A stretch of 64,000 nt of DNA from Selaginella moellendorffii (taxonomy: Eukaryota > Streptophyta > Lycopodiopsida > Selaginellales > Selaginellaceae). The notes below the pieces were generated by a model. It saw only the letters and a program-made list of their open reading frames with translations. It made no database searches and was not told the DNA's origin. This document shows positions 58,455 through 64,000 of this stretch, piece after piece. How positions within the stretch are numbered: the first letter of the stretch is position 1; each line of letters starts with the position of its first letter. The position numbers and the translations under genes were made by a program. The stretch lies in NCBI RefSeq assembly GCF_000143415.4, contig NW_003314325.1:1070296-1134295 (forward strand), written 5' to 3'.

Positions 58455-58991
58455 GCTAACATGGTGTGGAGCTTGGGTTTAGACCCAAGACAAACACAGA
58501 AAAAGAACAGGCACGCAAGTAGGAGGTAGAGTATGCCTCAAGTTAGTCAGCCATGCCTGACCTACCCACTATCCCTACTATATATTTGGAACCCTTAACA
58601 ATGCCCCCCACCCCCATTGAGGAACACACGCTTTGGGCTTTCACCCCAAGCCTCCTTTAGTACCAGCAGTTAGTCTCTGGGACAAGCTTAAAACTTATTA
58701 AATATAAAATATTTTTAGATTGTGAATTTAGAAACGGGATGAATACTATTGTGTTCAGAACAATCTCTACATTCTGTAGATATGCCAAATAAGCAAATCT
58801 AGACACTTTCCATAAATAGCATTTAGAACCAAAATGAAACTAACACAAAGGGCATGATAGCAAGGGTGTTTGGCAAACATGATAAGCTATCATCTAGTGA
58901 ATATTGAGGGACCAAGCTCAATATCACAAGGGTTCCCACCACTAGTAAGTGTAAGTCAACGAATGAGTTTCTCTAACCAAGTCAAGCATGC

Positions 58992-59610
58992 TGTAAGCTC
59001 CTGAGTTTGGACTTCCCGGGAGGTCACCCAACTCAGTACTATTCAAACCCAAGGACGCTTAACCCCAAATATCCTAAGACGCTTAACCCCAAATATCCCA
59101 AGACCCTTAACCAATTGGAAAAGGGGGTGCACTTTTATTCATGGGCCCTTTCCTTCTATATTTAAACCCTTATGGACCATCTCTCAAGTCGTTCTCTTTG
59201 GTTGCTTACAATCCATCACGCTTCCCTGCAAGTTCACGCCCTCGTGAACAGAAGCTGAGAGCCGCAGCTCTCCCGAGAGCCTTGCTCTCTTGACAGCCTA
59301 CCCCTTGGGTCGAGCCCAGCGGGAGCAAATTGGACCAGCCAGATGTCAATCGACATGTGGTGTGATTTCCTTAGCCAACCAACAGAGTCGGACCCGAGAC
59401 CTCTTTGATACCAAATGTAAGCTCTTGAGTTTAGACTTCCCAGGAGGTCATCTAGCTCAGTATTATTCAAACCCAAGGACGCTTAACCCCAAATATCCCA
59501 AGACCCTTAACAAATTGGAAAAGGGGGTGCACTCTTATTCATGGGCCCTTTCCCTCTATATTTGAACCCTTATGGACCGTCTCTCAAGTTGTTCTCTTTG
59601 GTTGCTTACA
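58992..59610 (-). mobile_element. Cassandra-type TRIM with 5S rRNA-like LTRs, 619 bp
   Basis: Two LTRs, 58992-59210 (219 bp) and 59416-59610 (195 bp), each TGTAAGC...GCTTACA, enclose 205 bp. Target copies are CATGC (58987-58991) and TATGC (59611-59615), one base different. On the minus strand the interior starts TTTGGTATCAAAGAGG (59415 downward), an initiator-Met-tRNA primer site. On the minus strand each LTR has GTTAAGCGTCCTTGGG, AATAGTACTGAG and GGTGACCTCCCGGGAAGTCC, matching the plant 5S rRNA A box, middle and C box. That is the hallmark of Cassandra, a non-autonomous element transcribed from a 5S-like Pol III promoter. It has no coding capacity. Confidence 0.9.
59009..59084 (-). promoter_or_regulatory. 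5S-like Pol III internal promoter with duplicated A box (Cassandra LTR)
   Basis: Read on the minus strand: GTTAAGCGTCTTAGG, then 24 nt later GTTAAGCGTCCTTGGG, then the C box GGTGACCTCCCGGGAAG. The other LTR (59434-59484) has a single full A box, so a 24-bp tandem duplication created the extra one. The duplication accounts exactly for the length difference between the LTRs. Confidence 0.75.
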
Positions 59611-59818
59611 TATGCTTGACTAATAGCACTTAAGAATTCCGTCCTTATGCTCATTTGGTCAAGTGCACATGTGAAGACCAATTTCTCAACTAGCTTAAAT
59701 GGAGACTTGATAATGGGTCTAGCAATACCAACTTCCTGCCGTCATGGTAGTAAGGAAAGAATATCTGAAAGGACTAGTTAACAGGTAACTTTCGATACCT
59801 AAAGTCACATTTGCGACA

Positions 59819-59833
59819 CTCACCCCCCCTTAA
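59819..59833 (-). other. Polypurine tract of inverted F1 copy
   Basis: CTCACCCCCCCTTAAG on the plus strand; its complement is the purine run next to the F1 3' LTR. Confidence 0.75.
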
Positions 59834-62800
59834 GGAAGATCAATGTCCTCGTTGATGTATACTCCAATCTAGAATACTACCAAGGAAACAACTCTAGAAA
59901 AAGTTCACGATATTCACACTATGTGAGAAATGCACCAACTTAAATGAGTTAGGATAACCTCTTTGTCTAACGCGGATGCGCTACCAACTCAAACACCTTT
60001 CGGCCTTCACCGATAAGGAAATGACCAATGGAGTTAGCTATCCTTGTTGCTCTGGGTGTCACCCAGCTTACAAAAGTGTGATACGCCCTTGCTTGCAAGG
60101 ACATAGAGAGAGAAGCCAAAGGCCCCAACCCTCATGAGCAAAAAACCAAACCTGTTGATAAGGTTTAGATAGACTATTGTAAATAGGCAGTTAGAGTTGT
60201 TTACACGGTCACGCCCTTTTAACAGAATAAGGAACATCGACAAAGAGGTGGGTTATGTGACTAGTTGACAGTAGCTACCCCACGACTAAAGATTTCACCA
60301 TACACACAAAGTGCGAAAGCCAGTCTACTTATACTAACCCAAACTCAAAGATCAATAGATGGACAATATCAAAGTCATAGACAATGATATCTTAGAGACT
60401 TAATTATCAGTGATTAAATCTTAGATTAGAACACAAAAGTATTCCAAGTTATCATCTGATAAACCAGTATAATAGTATAGAAACCACCAAGATCAACATG
60501 ATTGGAAAACATAGGATTTATCATGCAACAAAATTTAATAGCCAATCTATCATCAAGAAAACTTAATAATAAAAATTAACTATCAAAGATTGCAGACAAT
60601 ATGCCAAATAACTTACCAAAAATAACTCAAAGCATCATCGACTGGCAAGCAAGATGTTCACAAATGTATCACCCGAAGGAAATAACATCCTAATCTATTA
60701 GAACTAACTATAACAACAATTAGCAGAACAGAATGAATGTGGCAAGACCAATAAACACTCATGCATGCTAATTATTACACTAGCCAATTTCAATAGATCC
60801 CAGTTAATAGCACTAAGGAACCAGAGTTGCCTAAGCAAGCCCTAGTAACATCCTATTGATGTCTCAAACCCAACAGATCAATACAAAGCAAACCATAAAG
60901 AACATGTGGTATTGCGAAAAACCATAAGCTAACAAAGAGAATAATTAACTATCATGAAAGATCATCAATCATCCCATCAAAAAGAGATATGGAAAATCAT
61001 CATCAAATAAGGAATCCACCATCCCGAAGAATAACAAATCATTCTATATCAACAACAATCAAGTAAAACCTTTTGACAAGGATAATCAACTATCCTAAAT
61101 GATAGTCAATCATCATTAATGATTGCTAGATGCAAAAGCCAACATAAACATCGAAGTTAATAAGCCAAAATGCCTTCCTTAACAACTTCTCACAAATGGA
61201 ACAATGAGCACAAAACTTAAGAACCAAAAACTCGAAGAAACCTATAGCTAAGTCTTTATCTATAATGAACACGAGTTTCGTATAAACTAACCTCAATATT
61301 AAAGAGAAATCATGGTATAACCCATAATATCCTCCTCAACACATCCATAAGCTAAACTTCATAATGCAAAGCTAATGAAGAGCACATCTCCATCAATCCA
61401 AAAGCTAAGCACAATGGAGCTATGCTCAACAAATGATCACTAAACTGATCCTCCATGAATCCATCTATAGCAAGATGTAACTCACTTTATAACAAGCACA
61501 AAAAGAATCATCAATAATTGATATATCCCAACACAAATTTAACAAGGAATCAACATCTTCAATGTCAATCATTAACTCTTCTTCTCGTAAAGCTAGTATA
61601 GTCCATGACTAAATCACTTTTCAAAGAAAAGCTAAAATTTAACCTTTACTAAACAATTTCATCTAGAACACAACTAACTCAGTTTGCCACTCAGTTTATT
61701 GAACGTCAAAACAGTTGCTAATTGGCAAATGCATGAATGCCAATAACACAAAGCTACAACCAAATCATCAACACTATTTGCATCGAGACTAATGAAACTT
61801 AATATCAATCCTACTGAGAGATATCTCATTTCACTCGATTCTCAACAACAATAATGTCAACGACAATGCATCACTTCAATGTCATCAACACCATAACAAA
61901 GCTAGAAGAAAGCAAAAGTGAATCACCACTCAAGGCTCTTTAGCAACCAAGCTAATCAAAGTCGAAGATACCTTAATCTGTATTTAAGACTAATCCTCCA
62001 ACAATACTTAGTTTCAAATAACACATCATCAAAGAGTGATTCACCACATCCAAGACTCAATAAAATCCAACACCAGACTAAACATAACCAAATGACATCA
62101 ACAAAGGTGGAATTGATATGCCAACATGGAAATCATGTAAGTCTAATGACATGATCCTGCTAAATCATCATCAAGCAAAGCAAGTGTTAATAGTCCTTAA
62201 TGAAGTCTACAAGTAATCACTAGTCAAAAAGCAACTAACAATCACTTTTCAACTTGCCTTCACAAGACCCAAACACTAAACTCTTGTCATTAAGTTATAT
62301 ACTTGTCCAATATGAATATAATACCCCAGATATAAGATATTGGTGTATGGACAAGTACAAACTAAATGATCACTCAAATCCAACTCAACTACAACAAACT
62401 TACTATTGCATTTAGCCAATAGCTCTGAACATGCCTTGAAAAGGCTAGCTATGCATGATCAACACTTAGTCAAAACTAAAGTGTAAATCATGAGATGGAC
62501 TCATATTGATACACAACCTCCTCATAGACAAAGTTATAGTATGGGTACCAACATCTCAACCTTAAACAATTAAATTGAACATCACCATCCTCAACCAAGG
62601 TACAAGACCACCAAAACTAAGTTAGGATCAGTGAGAACTCACTACTCTCATAGAGTCTAATGAAGTACAAAATGCAACCTACCACCAAGCATACAACACT
62701 ACAGAAAAAAGGCACAAGGGTCACCCTTCTAGAAAAGTGCAACAACCATTTTTCTACACTAACTCTAAACTTTATCCAACTCAATTGCCTTAGCCCCAAA

Positions 62801-64000
62801 AGTCAACATCCCTTTTGGGTCGCATCATACAAACTATTTACTAAGGTTTAAGCCAACCGAAGTCAACTTTAACCCCTTCACTAATTTATTCTAGCTTACG
62901 GAAATGAAATGGTTTTCGAACAAAGTGATCAACAAATTAGCCATTGGAAAAACCTAAGAAAATTTATGGAAAATTTTCCATTCTAGAGAAAAAATGACTC
63001 TTAGTCTAGGAATACAAACTTTCAAGACTTAGCCAACTTTCTTCTACCAACAACTTCACATAGGTTCACGTCAATATAAATTCTCATGACTAGCAGTATG
63101 TCTAAGCATCAAACATTTTACCCATATCTCCGACATCCAACACCGACATTTGCAAAATGCAAAATGAACATCTAAGGCTTGATCACAAAGACCACATCTT
63201 TGGATATCCATATTGTACTAACACTTTTCTTCAACCACCTTCAAGATCTAATATGAAGCCAAAACACCAACAAAATAAATGATATGGAAAATCAAGCTCT
63301 AAGGAAAAATTCCTCATCACTTGAAATAATAATGCCACTTCCACTAACACAAGTGCTAGCAATGTCAATGCCTCACCTACACACTTTCTCGAAGTGTTAA
63401 CAAATCAATTGACAAGCCATAGTAAGTGAATGCTACAACCCTTTTTCCAACATCTAATGGGCAAACTCTCATGAAAACAAGGTACCAACTTAAGCTTAGC
63501 ATAATGGATCATCATCAAGAATCAAGTCAAAACTATTACAATGCTCTTTTGTGTAAGTAGACGAGCTTCACCATCAACCATTTTAGGGTTGATCATTGTT
63601 TAACTAAGCAACTTCCTAAACACATTACTCATTATCACATAAATATAATATAAGTATCACAATGACTTGATCATCAATTGAGCAACACCACAAGCAATGC
63701 CCATGTCATTACTTCAAAGGTTTATATGAGTATCAAGTGCTAATTAGATTCGACAAAATGCAACATAAATGCCACACTCCACTGATAGAGATTTACAACA
63801 CTGAACACCACCAATTTTTGTTCACAACACAAACAAGCTCATGCCACTCTCTTTCCAACAAAACTCAAAACTAAACCAACACCAAGCTACTTAAAGAGCA
63901 ATAGCAAGGTTTCCTAAAAAGAATTGAGTATTGCAACCTAAGTCTTCCAATAGTGAGCTTAGATAAAATGGTACAGTATTTCATTGCTATCCATCCCACA
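59834..64000 (-). mobile_element. Interior of inverted F1 copy, runs off the window
   Basis: Complement matches 17034 down to about 12850 in the same order, with substitutions and small indels; the last 100 bases match 12850-12950. Its 5' LTR would lie beyond 64000. No coding frame, as in the first copy. Confidence 0.85.

Larger units (their letters stand above)
58455..59818 (-). repeat. 3' LTR of an inverted F1 copy, truncated and interrupted
   Basis: Complement aligns with the F1 LTR from its start (TGTCGCAAATG at 59818) to about 730-750 bp in; the last 390 bp or so are missing. A Cassandra-type element is inserted at 58992-59610. The polypurine tract complement follows at 59819. Confidence 0.85.

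Noticed and set aside
59234-59565. Short frames across the Cassandra element
   Set aside because: Cassandra is non-coding; the frames cross its LTR boundary.

Overview
The window looks like nuclear DNA of a lycophyte close to Selaginella moellendorffii. The reasons are plant gene families (R2R3-MYB, PLS-class PPR, AGO1-like ARGONAUTE) with very short introns (about 45-70 nt in a 20-exon ARGONAUTE gene), plant-type LTR retrotransposons and a plant telobox. The species is inferred; no search was run.

Layout. A gene block, PPR - ARGONAUTE - MYB, is present twice in tandem. Copy A runs PPR (1-1141), ARGONAUTE (3346-7438, intact, 20 exons), then a MYB remnant on the minus strand (38178-39131). 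Copy B runs PPR (39132-40183, broken), ARGONAUTE (41081-45106, broken near its 5' end), then an intact subgroup-21-like R2R3-MYB on the minus strand (46322-48474). The duplication junction near 39131 fuses a MYB cut inside exon 2 to a PPR fragment.

Copy A is split between ARGONAUTE and MYB by a 29,465-bp insertion (7854-37318). Its ends are 55-bp imperfect inverted repeats (47/55 matching) and it is flanked by the 3-bp duplication ATC. Copy B preserves the empty site at 45526-45528. I found no description of this element from memory. Inside it are: a complete 7.2-kb non-coding LTR element (10966-18172, TSD TGTAG); a decayed minus-strand gene with a ParB/sulfiredoxin-like segment and an FCP1/HAD-like C-terminus (about 26.2-19.2 kb); a decayed plus-strand transposase-like gene (28.8-32.8 kb, En/Spm- and DUF7869-like); and a decayed integrase-core transposase (about 33.7-34.3 kb, minus). 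A family of about 24 short palindromes, arms ATGGCRTG / CAYGCCAT, is confined to 19.16-33.27 kb. Several copies make up most of tiny phase-1 introns (38-54 nt), ending 9-11 nt before the acceptor; others lie in frame inside exons. A 1645-bp solo LTR (20323-21967, TSD GGCGT) landed inside one of them. This palindrome/mini-intron family in a giant TIR element is the best candidate for something undescribed.

Right of the MYB gene, 48.5-51.7 kb has no recognisable gene. A decayed HISN3 (HisA-like) copy follows at 52.0-52.6 kb. From 53.6 kb to the end the window is nested retroelements: a tandemly duplicated Ty3/Gypsy integrase relic, a 5' LTR of the family that left the solo LTR, and an inverted copy of the 7.2-kb non-coding LTR element. 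That copy's LTR is itself interrupted by a complete 619-bp Cassandra-type TRIM (58992-59610) whose LTRs carry 5S rRNA-like sequence.
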